A DNA stretch of 49,305 bases, taken from the NCBI GenBank assembly GCA_027491735.1, contig JAOZGP010000034.1:1-49305 (forward strand), given 5' to 3'. The DNA comes from Thermoproteota archaeon. GTDB taxonomy: Archaea > Korarchaeota > Korarchaeia > Korarchaeales > Korarchaeaceae. The translations under genes were made by a program, and so were the position numbers. Of this stretch, positions 18,185 through 25,648 are shown one piece after another (position 1 is the first letter of the stretch; each line of letters begins with the position of its first letter). The notes below the pieces were generated by a model that saw only the letters and a list, made by a program, of their open reading frames with translations, was not told the DNA's origin and ran no database searches.

Positions 18185-18373
18185 GTGCCCAGGAGGAGGG
18201 GTAGGAAGACCACTAGTAAAAAGGTAGAAGAAAAGGCAAAAACTGCTGAAGTTCCTTCTAAGGAGGAAAAAGCTGTTGAAGTTAAGAAATCTGAAGAAAT
18301 AAAGAGATCTAAAAAGACTAGAACCAAGGGGTGCGGAAAGAGGTCAAGGAAGAGGACGAAAACAAAAAAGTGA
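18185..18373 (+). CDS. Small highly basic protein (62 aa)
   Basis: A tiny, low-complexity protein rich in lysine and arginine: it opens PRRRGRKTTSKKVEEK, has an alternating Glu/Lys middle and ends in a run of basic residues (RSRKRTKTKK). A single cysteine sits in KGCGK. I start it at GTG 18185 because AGGTGAAAGG lies just before it and a TATA element (CATTTATAAG, 18138-18147) would begin transcription near 18170; the frame is open further upstream to 18155. The composition suggests binding to DNA or RNA, like nucleoid proteins or ribosomal tails, but no family is recognised. Confidence 0.6.
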   Translation: MPRRRGRKTTSKKVEEKAKTAEVPSKEEKAVEVKKSEEIKRSKKTRTKGCGKRSRKRTKTKK

Positions 18374-18389
18374 GATGATGTGGAGGACT

Positions 18390-18755
18390 CTACTGGCTCT
18401 CCATCTGGCTCCTGAGGGCGTTTATTCTCTCCTCTATCATTTTTAGTTGTGCTTCCAGGAGCTTCTTATAGCTCTCAAGCATTGCTAGTTCAAACTCAGG
18501 TTCGTACCATGGGCTCCAATACCACCACGGCCTGTACCATCCAGGCCACCACATCAGGCATCACCATGGGTAGTACCAGTAGTAGTATGGATAGCTGCTC
18601 CAGTACCAATAGCTCCAAGGTCCGAAAAGCCACCAACAAGCTCCTCTTCCGAAGACCCATCCAGGCCTCATCCACGGAGGCAGAAAGCTAAATGGTCCCC
18701 TTCCTGGCCAGGGACTCCACCAGCCTCTGCCTCCCCACCCGCCTCTCCATCCCAT
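18390..18755 (-). pseudogene. DUF5320-like aromatic/Gly-rich protein gene with in-frame TGA
   Basis: The frame from ATG 18755 gives 64 residues extremely rich in Trp, Gly, Tyr and Pro (MGWRGGWGGRGWW...), then a TGA at 18561-18563. The same frame continues for 56 more codons to TAG at 18390, first with more Trp-rich sequence (MWWPGWYRPWWYW) and then a coiled-coil segment (EFELAMLESYKKLLEAQ, then LKMIEERINALRSQ). A Gly/aromatic-rich part followed by a short coiled coil is the layout of DUF5320-type archaeal proteins. The gene has a perfect ribosome site (GGAGGTGAT). Since TGG is the likely original codon, the TGA may be a nonsense mutation, a sequencing error or a recoded stop; the two halves could also be separate products (ATG 18551). 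Confidence 0.6.
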
Positions 18756-18775
18756 AATATCACCTCCAATATTTA

Positions 18776-18789
18776 TGTGCTATAGCACA
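18776..18789. promoter_or_regulatory. Perfect 14-bp palindrome in the promoter of the Trp-rich gene
   Basis: TGTGCTATAGCACA is a perfect palindrome. It lies directly downstream of the minus-strand TATA box (TTTATATAC, 18794-18802) and upstream of the ribosome site (GGAGGTGAT, about 18757-18767), near the expected start point at about 18771. This is a textbook position for a repressor operator. The cognate regulator is unknown. Confidence 0.6.
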
Positions 18790-18815
18790 CAATGTATATA
18801 AAGCTTTTGGTTAGG

Positions 18816-19625
18816 CTAATGAATTGGAGAACGAGAAGACCTGATCACCTTCGCTCCTTTCTCTCTGAGAAGGGTTGCTAGTTCTTCTTCAACTTTCTCC
18901 AAGATTTTCATGGCTTCTTTCCTGGATTTAGAGCTTAGTTGTATATGAATCCTCTGAACAGGAGCCTCGAGCTCTTTTCCTGATGGGTGGCTCTTTATGT
19001 ATACCCTAGGATGCCTCATCATCACTCTATCTATTACGGGAGCTATCGAGGACTCGGGGAGCCCTTTAGATGTGATCTCAACCTCGAAGAACTCAATCTC
19101 TGGTCCCATCCTCTTCAGAAAGGGCTCCACGTGCTCCTCGAATATCGCCTTCATCTCGGATGGAACACCTGGGAGCGCAAATATGTAGGTCTCACCGACC
19201 TTCAGTCTGATCCCAGGAGCTGTTCCAACAGGGTTGGGAAGCGGTTTGGCTCCCTCAGGCATCATAGCCATCTTAATCCTATAATCGTTCATTTCAAGAC
19301 CAGCAGAAGAATATTTCTTGGAGACAAGGTGAAGAGCTTCATCGTTCACCATGTATCGGAGTCCAAAGGCCTTGGATAGACATTCAGAGGTCTTGTCGTC
19401 AAACGTAGGACCGAGGCCTCCCGTGCTTACCACCACTTTGGCCCCGGAGCTGGTGGCCAATCGAAAGGCCCAAGCCACCTCCTCGCAGTCGTCTTTAACT
19501 ATTAAACCTCTTCTGACGTTGAAACCCAAATAGGTGAGCTTCTTTCCGAGCCAAGCGAGATTGGAGTTGATCACTCGACCTATGAGCAGCTCATTTCCTA
19601 TGCTCACTATCCAAGCGCCATGCAT
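18816..19625 (-). CDS. CinA-like molybdopterin-binding-fold protein
   Basis: A 269-aa protein of the CinA N-terminal/MoaB-fold (COG1058) family. Seen are IVSIGNELLIGRVINSNLAWLGKKL at the start, VVVSTGGLGPTFDDKTSE (the ligand-binding loop with GGLGPT and DD), NPVGTAPGIRL and IFALPGVPSEMKAIFEE. Bacterial CinA acts in NMN deamidation and ADP-ribose hydrolysis through its C-terminal and COG1058 domains; this protein has only the COG1058 part plus a helical tail, the usual archaeal form, so the reaction is uncertain. It lies 25 bases downstream of the Taw3-like gene on the same strand. Confidence 0.88.
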   Translation of the reverse strand: MHGAWIVSIGNELLIGRVINSNLAWLGKKLTYLGFNVRRGLIVKDDCEEVAWAFRLATSSGAKVVVSTGGLGPTFDDKTSECLSKAFGLRYMVNDEALHLVSKKYSSAGLEMNDYRIKMAMMPEGAKPLPNPVGTAPGIRLKVGETYIFALPGVPSEMKAIFEEHVEPFLKRMGPEIEFFEVEITSKGLPESSIAPVIDRVMMRHPRVYIKSHPSGKELEAPVQRIHIQLSSKSRKEAMKILEKVEEELATLLREKGAKVIRSSRSPIH

Positions 19626-19650
19626 GCTTCCATCGCCATCCTGACAAGAA

Positions 19651-20211
19651 TTAAAGGTTCTCTTGAAGCATTTCAGTAAGCCTCCTGATCCTCACCTTGG
19701 ACCTTACAAGCAGACGGTTTGCTCTGTCAACTACTCTGGGCAGAACGTCCCCGGGCACAACAATTCTTCTGTCCAAGATCAAAGGAACGTCCATCCTCTC
19801 AGTCCCCTGAACTTCAATGTTGACCTTGAAGTTCTTTGCCGAGTTTATCCCTCCCCTCTTGAACCCCGACCTTCTGGCTGTCGATATGAAAAGGAGGGCG
19901 GATCTCATGTCACGAGCCGATACGTGAAGGATAGGCGGAAGCATTGCCATCCATAGGTTGTCCCCATTTAATACCAGTTCCTCAACCTCTACCGGCCTGT
20001 GCCACTTTTTTACGGTCCTCAGTCCGAACTTCGTTCCGGGAAGTTCAGTCTCGTAGAGCTGGATCCTTCCACTACACGAGCTGGTTGTGAACAAGTCTGT
20101 CCTGTTGTTTATCGCTCTCAGTAGATCCAGCATGTCATCATCAATCCTGCCTGCCTTGATATGATCCTCCAACATCGCTAATGCTCGTTTTTTAGCTTCA
20201 GACCAGCCCAT
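19651..20211 (-). CDS. taw3: Taw3/TYW3-like tRNA wybutosine methyltransferase
   Basis: A 186-aa protein of the TYW3 family, which methylates the N4 position of the wyosine precursor at position 37 of tRNA-Phe. Seen are the N-terminal WSEAKKRALAMLEDHIKAGRIDDDM, the strongly conserved TTSSCSGRIQLYE, KFGLRTVKKWHRPVEVEELV, LWMAMLPPILHVSARDMRSALLFISTARRSGFKRGGI and a strand reading NIEVQGTERMDVPL. The length fits the archaeal form. A TATA-like AACTTTTATCTC near 20233-20243 predicts a leaderless start at ATG 20211. It probably shares a transcript with the downstream CinA-like gene. Confidence 0.93.
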   Translation of the reverse strand: MGWSEAKKRALAMLEDHIKAGRIDDDMLDLLRAINNRTDLFTTSSCSGRIQLYETELPGTKFGLRTVKKWHRPVEVEELVLNGDNLWMAMLPPILHVSARDMRSALLFISTARRSGFKRGGINSAKNFKVNIEVQGTERMDVPLILDRRIVVPGDVLPRVVDRANRLLVRSKVRIRRLTEMLQENL

Positions 20212-20231
20212 TGATCTTTTCCATCTTCTGG

Positions 20232-20243
20232 GAGATAAAAGTT
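20232..20243. promoter_or_regulatory. Shared divergent TATA element (Taw3 / MBL hydrolase)
   Basis: GAGATAAAAGTT reads as a TATA-like box on both strands and is about 25-30 bases from the expected starts of Taw3 (minus, ATG 20211) and the MBL gene (plus, TTG 20280). One core element may therefore serve both directions. Confidence 0.4.
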
Positions 20244-20279
20244 TGAGTTTTTCCTTCGATGATAAAGCAGGGTGATCTG

Positions 20280-21128
20280 TTGGTATCTGAGGTCAGAGTG
20301 ACCGTGCTCGTGGATAGTCTTACTCGATTTGAGGGACCAATATTGGCCGAGAACGGGCTATCTCTTCTAGTAGAGATACCTGAGCTTGATTTGAAGATCC
20401 TCTTTGATGTGGGAATAACCGGTCATGCACTGATCAACAACTCCAAGGTTTTGGGAATGGATCTAAGCGAGGTCGACTTCATTGTGCTCAGTCACAATCA
20501 TTATGACCACACAGGTGGCCTCTTGAAAACACCCATCAGTGGGAAGATTGTTGTAGCACATCCGGAGATATTCCTCCCGAAGTACTCCCTGGTTCCGTCT
20601 CTTGGGATGAAAACTCTCACCTACACAGGTCCTCCCTTCAGAAAGGAGGATCTAGAGAAGTCGGGAGCCAACCTGATCTTGTCCAAAAATCCAGTGAAGC
20701 TCGCTCCCGGTGTTCTGACGACCGGAGAAATCCCAAGAAGGAATGATATGGAGCGGGTCGAGGGGTTCTATGTGAATAGGAACGATGAGTTCGTCGAAGA
20801 CCAGCTCCCTGATGATCAGGCGCTCTTGATCGAGATGGACGACGGGCTTATTGTCCTCACAGGATGTTGCCACAGCGGCCTAATTAACACACTGGAGTGG
20901 GCCACTGAGCTAACAGGAAGGGAGATAAAGGCTCTGATCGGAGGCTTTCATCTGATAGATGCTGATGAAAAGAGGATAAATGAGACCATCAAGAGGATCT
21001 CCAATTTCAACATGAAGATTGTAGCTCCTCTTCACTGTACAGGACTTAAAGCTACGTTAATGTTCTATAGGACCATGGAAAGCTCCTTCAGAGAGATTTG
21101 GGCTGGAAAATCTCTGGAGATCTCCTAA
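20280..21128 (+). CDS. Metallo-beta-lactamase-fold hydrolase (RFA-P synthase-like)
   Basis: An MBL-fold protein of about 282 aa resembling the group that includes the methanogen enzyme making beta-ribofuranosylaminobenzene 5'-phosphate-type products. The N-terminal strand is VRVTVLVDS; the Zn motif is LSHNHYDHTGG (H-x-H-x-D-H), followed by VLTGCCHSGLINTL, GGFHLIDADEKRI and a closing VAPLHCTG histidine. No substrate can be inferred. The frame is open to ATG 20259, but the TATA position and GGTGATC at 20271-20277 favour TTG 20280; GTG codons further in would cut the first strand. It stands alone, divergent from Taw3. Confidence 0.88.
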   Translation: MVSEVRVTVLVDSLTRFEGPILAENGLSLLVEIPELDLKILFDVGITGHALINNSKVLGMDLSEVDFIVLSHNHYDHTGGLLKTPISGKIVVAHPEIFLPKYSLVPSLGMKTLTYTGPPFRKEDLEKSGANLILSKNPVKLAPGVLTTGEIPRRNDMERVEGFYVNRNDEFVEDQLPDDQALLIEMDDGLIVLTGCCHSGLINTLEWATELTGREIKALIGGFHLIDADEKRINETIKRISNFNMKIVAPLHCTGLKATLMFYRTMESSFREIWAGKSLEIS

Positions 21129-21189
21129 AGCGGACAGCTCATAGCAGCAAACATTTAATTACACATGAGCGAGGGATATCTACCAGGCG

Positions 21190-22230
21190 ATGCTGTCGAG
21201 GAAGAGAATGTGCTTATCCAGGAGATCCAGTCGTTTTACAGCTGACTCAGGAACTAAAATTCTCGTTGCCGTTTTCTTGCTAACGTTAGTGTTGTTCACT
21301 AATCCGATTAAAACGCGCTGTGAGGAACATAGAACTCTTGTCGTGGCGACGATACCGCCCCTAGCCTCCATAGCAAAGGAGGTGGTTGGTGAGAGGGCCA
21401 GGGTCGTCTACCTCGTACCCACCACAAGTGATCCCCATCAGTACTCTCTCAGACCAGGAGATGCTCAGCTCTTAGAGAGGGCAGATCTGATCATATGTGT
21501 CGGGAAGGAACCCTTTTTGGGGGAACTCCCGGAAGATGTCAGAGACAAGATGATAGGATGGGAGGACTGGCTCTCAGCAGGGGTCTACGTGGTAAACGAC
21601 AATCCCCACTACCTGTGGCTATATCCTCCTAACGCCATAAAAGTGGCTGAGGTGATTAGGAACAGGATCTCAGGACTTGATCCGAGTGGATCAATCTATT
21701 ATGAGAGAAATTTCAACAGGTTCAAGGAGAGAGTTCAGGAGCTCATCAGCTGGATCCATGCTTACGTGAGAAGCGCTGGAGTTGAGGGTAAATCCGTTCT
21801 CCTGGCAGGTTCGCACTTTGTTCCCTTGATGAGGATCATGGGGCTGAGGGTGGTGGAGGTCCTGATAAGGGGAGAAGGAAAAATTCCTGGTCCGGGGGAT
21901 GTGGTTGAATTTGAGAAAAGGGGAAGACAAGGGAAGGCTTCAGCCGTGATAGTTCTGGCGACTCAGACGGAAGGGGACGAGGGAAGGCTCGGGAGGACTG
22001 TAGCTAGGGACCTCGGCATACCAGTTATTTACGTATATGGAACTATGTTCAGCGGAAATGATACGTATTGTGAGTTTATTAAGTACACTGTGACGACCGT
22101 GGCATCCGGCATCTCCTCCGGTGGAAAGGGTAACGGGGAGGGAGTTCCCATCGAGTGCATTGCGGCTGTGATGATCCTATCTCTCATCTCCCTACTCGAA
22201 CTGATCATCTTGTGGAGGAGTGGCTCATGA
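21190..22230 (+). CDS. znuA: Metal ABC transporter substrate-binding protein (ZnuA-like)
   Basis: A 346-aa cluster A-I solute-binding protein for Zn or Mn. A basic N-terminus and the hydrophobic ILVAVFLLTLVLFT (about 26-39) form the signal. Likely metal ligands are His in SDPHQYSL (about residue 83), NPHYLWLYP (about 140) and AGSHFVPLMR (about 208), plus an acidic residue near the C-terminal lobe. The His-rich loop of high-affinity ZnuA is missing, so Mn or a mixed specificity is possible. A second hydrophobic stretch at the C-terminus (CIAAVMILSLISLLELIILW) would anchor the protein to the membrane. First gene of a three-gene operon; TATA ACATTTAATT precedes it by about 35 bases. Confidence 0.9.
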   Translation: MLSRKRMCLSRRSSRFTADSGTKILVAVFLLTLVLFTNPIKTRCEEHRTLVVATIPPLASIAKEVVGERARVVYLVPTTSDPHQYSLRPGDAQLLERADLIICVGKEPFLGELPEDVRDKMIGWEDWLSAGVYVVNDNPHYLWLYPPNAIKVAEVIRNRISGLDPSGSIYYERNFNRFKERVQELISWIHAYVRSAGVEGKSVLLAGSHFVPLMRIMGLRVVEVLIRGEGKIPGPGDVVEFEKRGRQGKASAVIVLATQTEGDEGRLGRTVARDLGIPVIYVYGTMFSGNDTYCEFIKYTVTTVASGISSGGKGNGEGVPIECIAAVMILSLISLLELIILWRSGS

Positions 22231-23015
22231 TGGAATTTCAACATGTTTATGTCGCCTACTCCAACAACATAGCTCTCGAGGACGTGACCTTCTCCCTTGA
22301 GAACCCATGCTTTTTGACAGTTGTCGGCCCGAACGGGGCTGGAAAGACGACCCTCCTGAAGGCAGCTCTTGGGTTGATCAAACCATCGAGCGGATCCATC
22401 AATGTCCTGGAAATCGACGTCTTGAAGGAACCCAAGAGAGTTAGAAGGCTCATTGGGTACATCCCCCAAATGGAGAGAATAGACTTCTCACTTCCCTTCA
22501 AGGTAAGAGATGTGGTTCTCATGGGTAGGGTCACCAAGACAGGCATTGGAAGGAGGTTCTCCGCGGAGGATTTGAGAAAGGCCAGGAACTCACTGGAGAT
22601 CGTAGGTCTTGAGGATCTTTGGAACGAACCAATAGCCCATCTCTCAGGAGGACAAAGACAGAGAGTTTTGATAGCCAGAGCTCTGGCTGCCGATCCCCGT
22701 ATCTTGATGCTCGATGAGCCTCTGGTTGGAATAGATCCAACCTCGAAGAAAACCATACTGGAGGTGCTGGAGAACCTCTCCAGAGATGGTGTTGGAGTTG
22801 TGATGGTAACACACGATCTCAATCCAGTGATGAGGATCACCGACTACGTCCTCCTTCTCAACAGACGCGTTTTGGCCTTAGGTAGACCAAATGTGGTTGT
22901 CAGTAGGGAAAACATGTCCGATCTCTTCGGTGGGAATGTGGAGATCGTCCGCATGGGGGAGATCTGCTACATAATAGGAGGTGACGTTCATGGGGGTTCT
23001 GGAGCTCGTGGGTAA
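22227..23015 (+). CDS. znuC: Metal ABC transporter ATP-binding protein (ZnuC-like)
   Basis: A 262-aa ABC ATPase of the Zn/Mn importer. Walker A is VVGPNGAGKTTLLKA, the Q-loop is IGYIPQMERIDFSLP (the PQ...D...P wording is typical of the ZnuC/MntB group), the signature is LSGGQRQRVLIARALA, Walker B is ILMLDEPLVGIDP and the switch histidine is in VMVTHDLNP. ATG 22227 overlaps the preceding stop as ATGA and follows GGAGGAG; the open frame extends to 22155, but that part lies inside znuA. Its end overlaps the permease gene. Confidence 0.95.
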   Translation: MMEFQHVYVAYSNNIALEDVTFSLENPCFLTVVGPNGAGKTTLLKAALGLIKPSSGSINVLEIDVLKEPKRVRRLIGYIPQMERIDFSLPFKVRDVVLMGRVTKTGIGRRFSAEDLRKARNSLEIVGLEDLWNEPIAHLSGGQRQRVLIARALAADPRILMLDEPLVGIDPTSKKTILEVLENLSRDGVGVVMVTHDLNPVMRITDYVLLLNRRVLALGRPNVVVSRENMSDLFGGNVEIVRMGEICYIIGGDVHGGSGARG

Positions 23016-23826
23016 CAGCGTGGTGATGAGAGCCATCGCTGCCTCCCTGATAGCATCTGTGTTAAGTGCTGTGGTAGGCTCCTTCACTGTAAGCAGAGGT
23101 CTCTCCACAATGGGAGCTGCGATAGCACATTCTAGTTTAGCTGGAGCTATCCTCGGATTTCTCCTCGGAGTTGAGCCCCTCATAGGTGCCGTTATCTTGA
23201 GCCTGATATTCGCTCTATTCATATCAAAAGGAGGGAGGACCCACACCAGAAGGGATATGATCCTTGGGGTTGCCTTCGGCTTATCTGCGGCCATAGCAGC
23301 GATGTCCCTCTCGTTAGTGAGGGCTTACACCACCACAGCCATGAACTATCTTGTAGGGGATGTTATGGGCGTCAGTAGCGCGGAGATCCTCTTGCTCTTC
23401 GCTTTTGGCCTCGCCTCCTTGATTATAGTAGCGGTGTTCTACAAGGAGTTCAAGTTCATGATCTTCGACATGGAGGCTGCTGAAGCCATGGGACTTGATG
23501 TGAATCTCTATAATCACGTCTTGATAGTCCTCATCGCTGTGACTACCGTGGTGGAGCTGAAGGTTGTGGGTAGCATAGTAGCAGTTGTCTTTCTAGTAGC
23601 TCCAGCTGCCTCAGCTTTCGAGTTTTCACATAGTTTTGAGGAGATGATGTTCTTCTCCATTCTTTTCGCCGTTGGATCGGCCATAGCAGGAGCTGCCGCA
23701 TCTCTCACCCTCAACCTTCCATGTGGGCCGACCATGGGAGTGTTCGCTTCCATCATCTATCTGCTCTCGATGATCTTCTCCACGAGAAGGAGAGGCAGTT
23801 GTGGCCCGGTCATCTGTCGCGGCTGA
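22990..23826 (+). CDS. znuB: Metal ABC transporter permease (ZnuB-like)
   Basis: A 278-aa inner-membrane permease with about eight hydrophobic helices. Family wording includes VVGSFTVSRGLSTMGAAIAHSSLAGAILGFLLG near the N-terminus, LLLFAFGLASLIIVAVFYKEFKFMIFDMEAAEAMGLDV in the middle and VAPAASAFEFSHSFEEMMFFSILFAV near the C-terminus; these are ABC-3 permease features. ATG 22990 follows AGGAGGTGA (22977-22985), which is coded inside the last codons of znuC, so the genes are coupled. With the two preceding genes it forms a complete Zn/Mn importer that the DtxR-type protein at 7.8 kb could control. Confidence 0.95.
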   Translation: MGVLELVGNSVVMRAIAASLIASVLSAVVGSFTVSRGLSTMGAAIAHSSLAGAILGFLLGVEPLIGAVILSLIFALFISKGGRTHTRRDMILGVAFGLSAAIAAMSLSLVRAYTTTAMNYLVGDVMGVSSAEILLLFAFGLASLIIVAVFYKEFKFMIFDMEAAEAMGLDVNLYNHVLIVLIAVTTVVELKVVGSIVAVVFLVAPAASAFEFSHSFEEMMFFSILFAVGSAIAGAAASLTLNLPCGPTMGVFASIIYLLSMIFSTRRRGSCGPVICRG

Positions 23827-23887
23827 CTTCCTCTCCCTGCTAAGAGGGGGAACGAATCCTTATATTTGTTCCATGGAATCCGCCAGT

Positions 23888-24355
23888 ATGAGCTCGCTTA
23901 ATCTGGTAGACGAGATAAGAAAGTGTAGAAGCTGTTCCTGTCTATTCAAGCTTGTAAGAAGGGTTGTTAGACAAACCATTGGATTGGAGAGAGAAGGTAT
24001 AATGCTCGCTGTACAAGAAGGACCCTCTAGAATAGCTGCTTATCATCCCAGGGGATCCGAGCTCATAGTCCTCAGCTCTGGAACCTTTGAATATGTGAGA
24101 AGGATGGGTAGTGAGGGAAACTGCTACCTCTTCGCAATCCTCCTGCATGAGTACCTCAGGTGTTTGGGATACAATAGGAGAAGAGCTAGAAGGATTGTAA
24201 AGGAAATAGTGAAGAAAATCTTCGGTGAGGACCACACCGCCATGAAGATATTCAACAATGTGACCAACATCTTGGCCAAGCCTCCAGAGTTGGAGGAGTG
24301 GGGAAACACCTTGGGATTCATCAGGCTCGATGACGGGCTTCCTTATGCGTATTGA
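23888..24355 (+). CDS. Archaeal protein resembling a zinc metalloprotease, with altered HExxH
   Basis: A 155-aa protein whose layout recalls a small archaeal zinc-protease-like family: a basic N-terminal part, a strand ELIVLSSGTFEYV, the helix YLFAILLHEYLRCLGY and then FGEDH near residue 115. In that family I expect HEYxHxLGY, where His-Glu-x-x-His binds zinc. Here the second histidine is Arg (codon AGG near 24158), so the usual site is broken; the later His in GEDH remains. It may be a non-catalytic relative or use other ligands. ATG 23888 is favoured because TATA CCTTATATTT (23858-23867) predicts a leaderless start there; ATG 23873 is also in frame. Confidence 0.65.
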   Translation: MSSLNLVDEIRKCRSCSCLFKLVRRVVRQTIGLEREGIMLAVQEGPSRIAAYHPRGSELIVLSSGTFEYVRRMGSEGNCYLFAILLHEYLRCLGYNRRRARRIVKEIVKKIFGEDHTAMKIFNNVTNILAKPPELEEWGNTLGFIRLDDGLPYAY

Positions 24356-24440
24356 TTTTAGTTCAACGAATTTTGAATTAAATCTAAACGCTTATTAGTC
24401 GAAGCCGTGCTCCCTCGTTCGTGAGGCTAGGGTGATGAGA

Positions 24441-25313
24441 ATGAGAGTTGTTGTCAAAATAATGCTCGTGGTGCTCGCTGCAATCATTGCATCACTCCTT
24501 CTGGGAATTCTCATAGGCGATTTCTCAGGTCACAGTGAATTTGCCAAACGTTATTCTCCTTGGTTCGTAGCCATTCAGGATAAAACTCCTTACTCTTCTG
24601 ATGTCGGTAAGAAAGCTGAGATCCTCGAGAAGAGCAGTGAAGGAGACTTTGAGACGCCGTTCATTTCCGGTCGTGCGATAGCCATAAGTGCTACGGTCTC
24701 CATGTACGTTGAGGACGTGAACGAGTCGTCCTGGAGAGTAATAAGCATAGCCAGGAGCCTTGAAGGCTATGTATCTCAAGCTAGGATAGGGAAGAAGTGC
24801 GCCTATATAGCGGTAAAAGTGCCAAAGGATGAGTTCTGGACAGCTATCACCATGATAAGCAAGCTCGGAGAGATTTACAACCGCGAGGTGATAACTCAGG
24901 ACCTGACAGACAGAATAGTTGACCTTGAGAGCCGATTGAAGAGCCTTAAGGTTGAAGAAGATAGACTTTTAGATCTCCTGAAAAAAGCTGAGAGCGTCTC
25001 GGATATCCTTAAAATAGAGGATAAGCTGTCCTCCATAAGATCCCAGATAGAGAAGCTAGAAGCTTGGAAGAGAAACCTTCAAAACCAGGTTGAGTACTCC
25101 AGAATCTTCGTGAGCCTGTCCGTGAAGAAGCCTACAGGTGAGGATATATGGAGGGCTGCAGGAGAGGCCTTCTGGAGTTCCGTAAGGCTTCTCCTGATCT
25201 GTATTGCTGGAGGATCGCCATTTGTTCTCTCAGCAGCAGGAACGTTGTATGTGACCTATATTCTCTACAGAAGGAGAAGGTCTAGAGTATCTTCTCAACC
25301 CTCCCAGTCCTAG
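24441..25313 (+). CDS. DUF4349-family membrane protein
   Basis: A 290-aa protein with an N-terminal membrane anchor (VVVKIMLVVLAAIIASLLLGILIG), an outside domain of the DUF4349 type (SATVSMYVEDVNESSWRVISIARSLEGYVSQARI...VPKDEFWTAITMISKLGEIYNREVITQDLTDRIVDLESRLKSL), a long coiled coil (about 170-225) and a C-terminal helix (VRLLLICIAGGSPFVLSAAGTLYV) with a basic tail inside. DUF4349 proteins are envelope proteins of unknown job in bacteria and archaea. ATG 24441 follows GGTGAT; GTG 24432 and ATG 24435 are possible. Its last 32 bases overlap the end of the convergent gene. Confidence 0.88.
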   Translation: MRVVVKIMLVVLAAIIASLLLGILIGDFSGHSEFAKRYSPWFVAIQDKTPYSSDVGKKAEILEKSSEGDFETPFISGRAIAISATVSMYVEDVNESSWRVISIARSLEGYVSQARIGKKCAYIAVKVPKDEFWTAITMISKLGEIYNREVITQDLTDRIVDLESRLKSLKVEEDRLLDLLKKAESVSDILKIEDKLSSIRSQIEKLEAWKRNLQNQVEYSRIFVSLSVKKPTGEDIWRAAGEAFWSSVRLLLICIAGGSPFVLSAAGTLYVTYILYRRRRSRVSSQPSQS

Positions 25314-25584
25314 GGTTATACGCCTTAATATCCAATCCCTTTTTCTCCTTGGGTATTATGGCCAAAAGCCTAGAGAAGATCTTCGTGGGTATCAGGAAGT
25401 ACTCATCCACTCTTCCATCCTCGTGAGCCAGGATCAGCTTCACCTTCTCCTCGGTTCTTTCGAGTGTTACTGGATCAAGGTACTCTATTACAGCGAACCT
25501 TCCCCTTGAGACTATAGACCTGATCTCCCTCTTCCCTCTCTTGCTAATGGTTACAGCTTCCGAGAGGTCCTCCATCTTGCCCAT
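25282..25584 (-). CDS. Hypothetical archaeal protein (about 100 aa)
   Basis: A 100-aa soluble, charged protein that I cannot assign. It alternates short strands and basic or acidic turns (AVTISKRGKREIRSIVSRGRFAVIEYLDP, then KLILAHEDGRVDEYFLIP), suggesting a small beta-rich fold. It starts at ATG 25584 or 25575, after GGGGGTGGCGAG, and ends inside the DUF4349 gene on the other strand. Codon use matches the neighbours. It is divergent from the Cys-tail membrane protein gene, with 64 bases between, so the two may share a control region. Confidence 0.6.
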   Translation of the reverse strand: MGKMEDLSEAVTISKRGKREIRSIVSRGRFAVIEYLDPVTLERTEEKVKLILAHEDGRVDEYFLIPTKIFSRLLAIIPKEKKGLDIKAYNPRTGRVEKIL

Positions 25585-25648
25585 CTCGCCACCCCCGCGT
25601 GAAGGGCCTGTTAAAATTTAATAGCTATGAGGAGTGTATTTCAGGAAA

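Noticed and set aside
18561..18563. TGA reassigned to Trp genome-wide
   Set aside because: Many clear genes here end in TGA at the right length (for example sufB, cdc48, thiolase neighbours), and the tRNA-Trp anticodon is CCA, so TGA is an ordinary stop.
18449..18691. Plus-strand frame rich in Ser/Thr opposite the Trp-rich gene
   Set aside because: It is the complement of TGG/TAC repeats; no ribosome site, and the minus strand has a promoter and perfect ribosome site.
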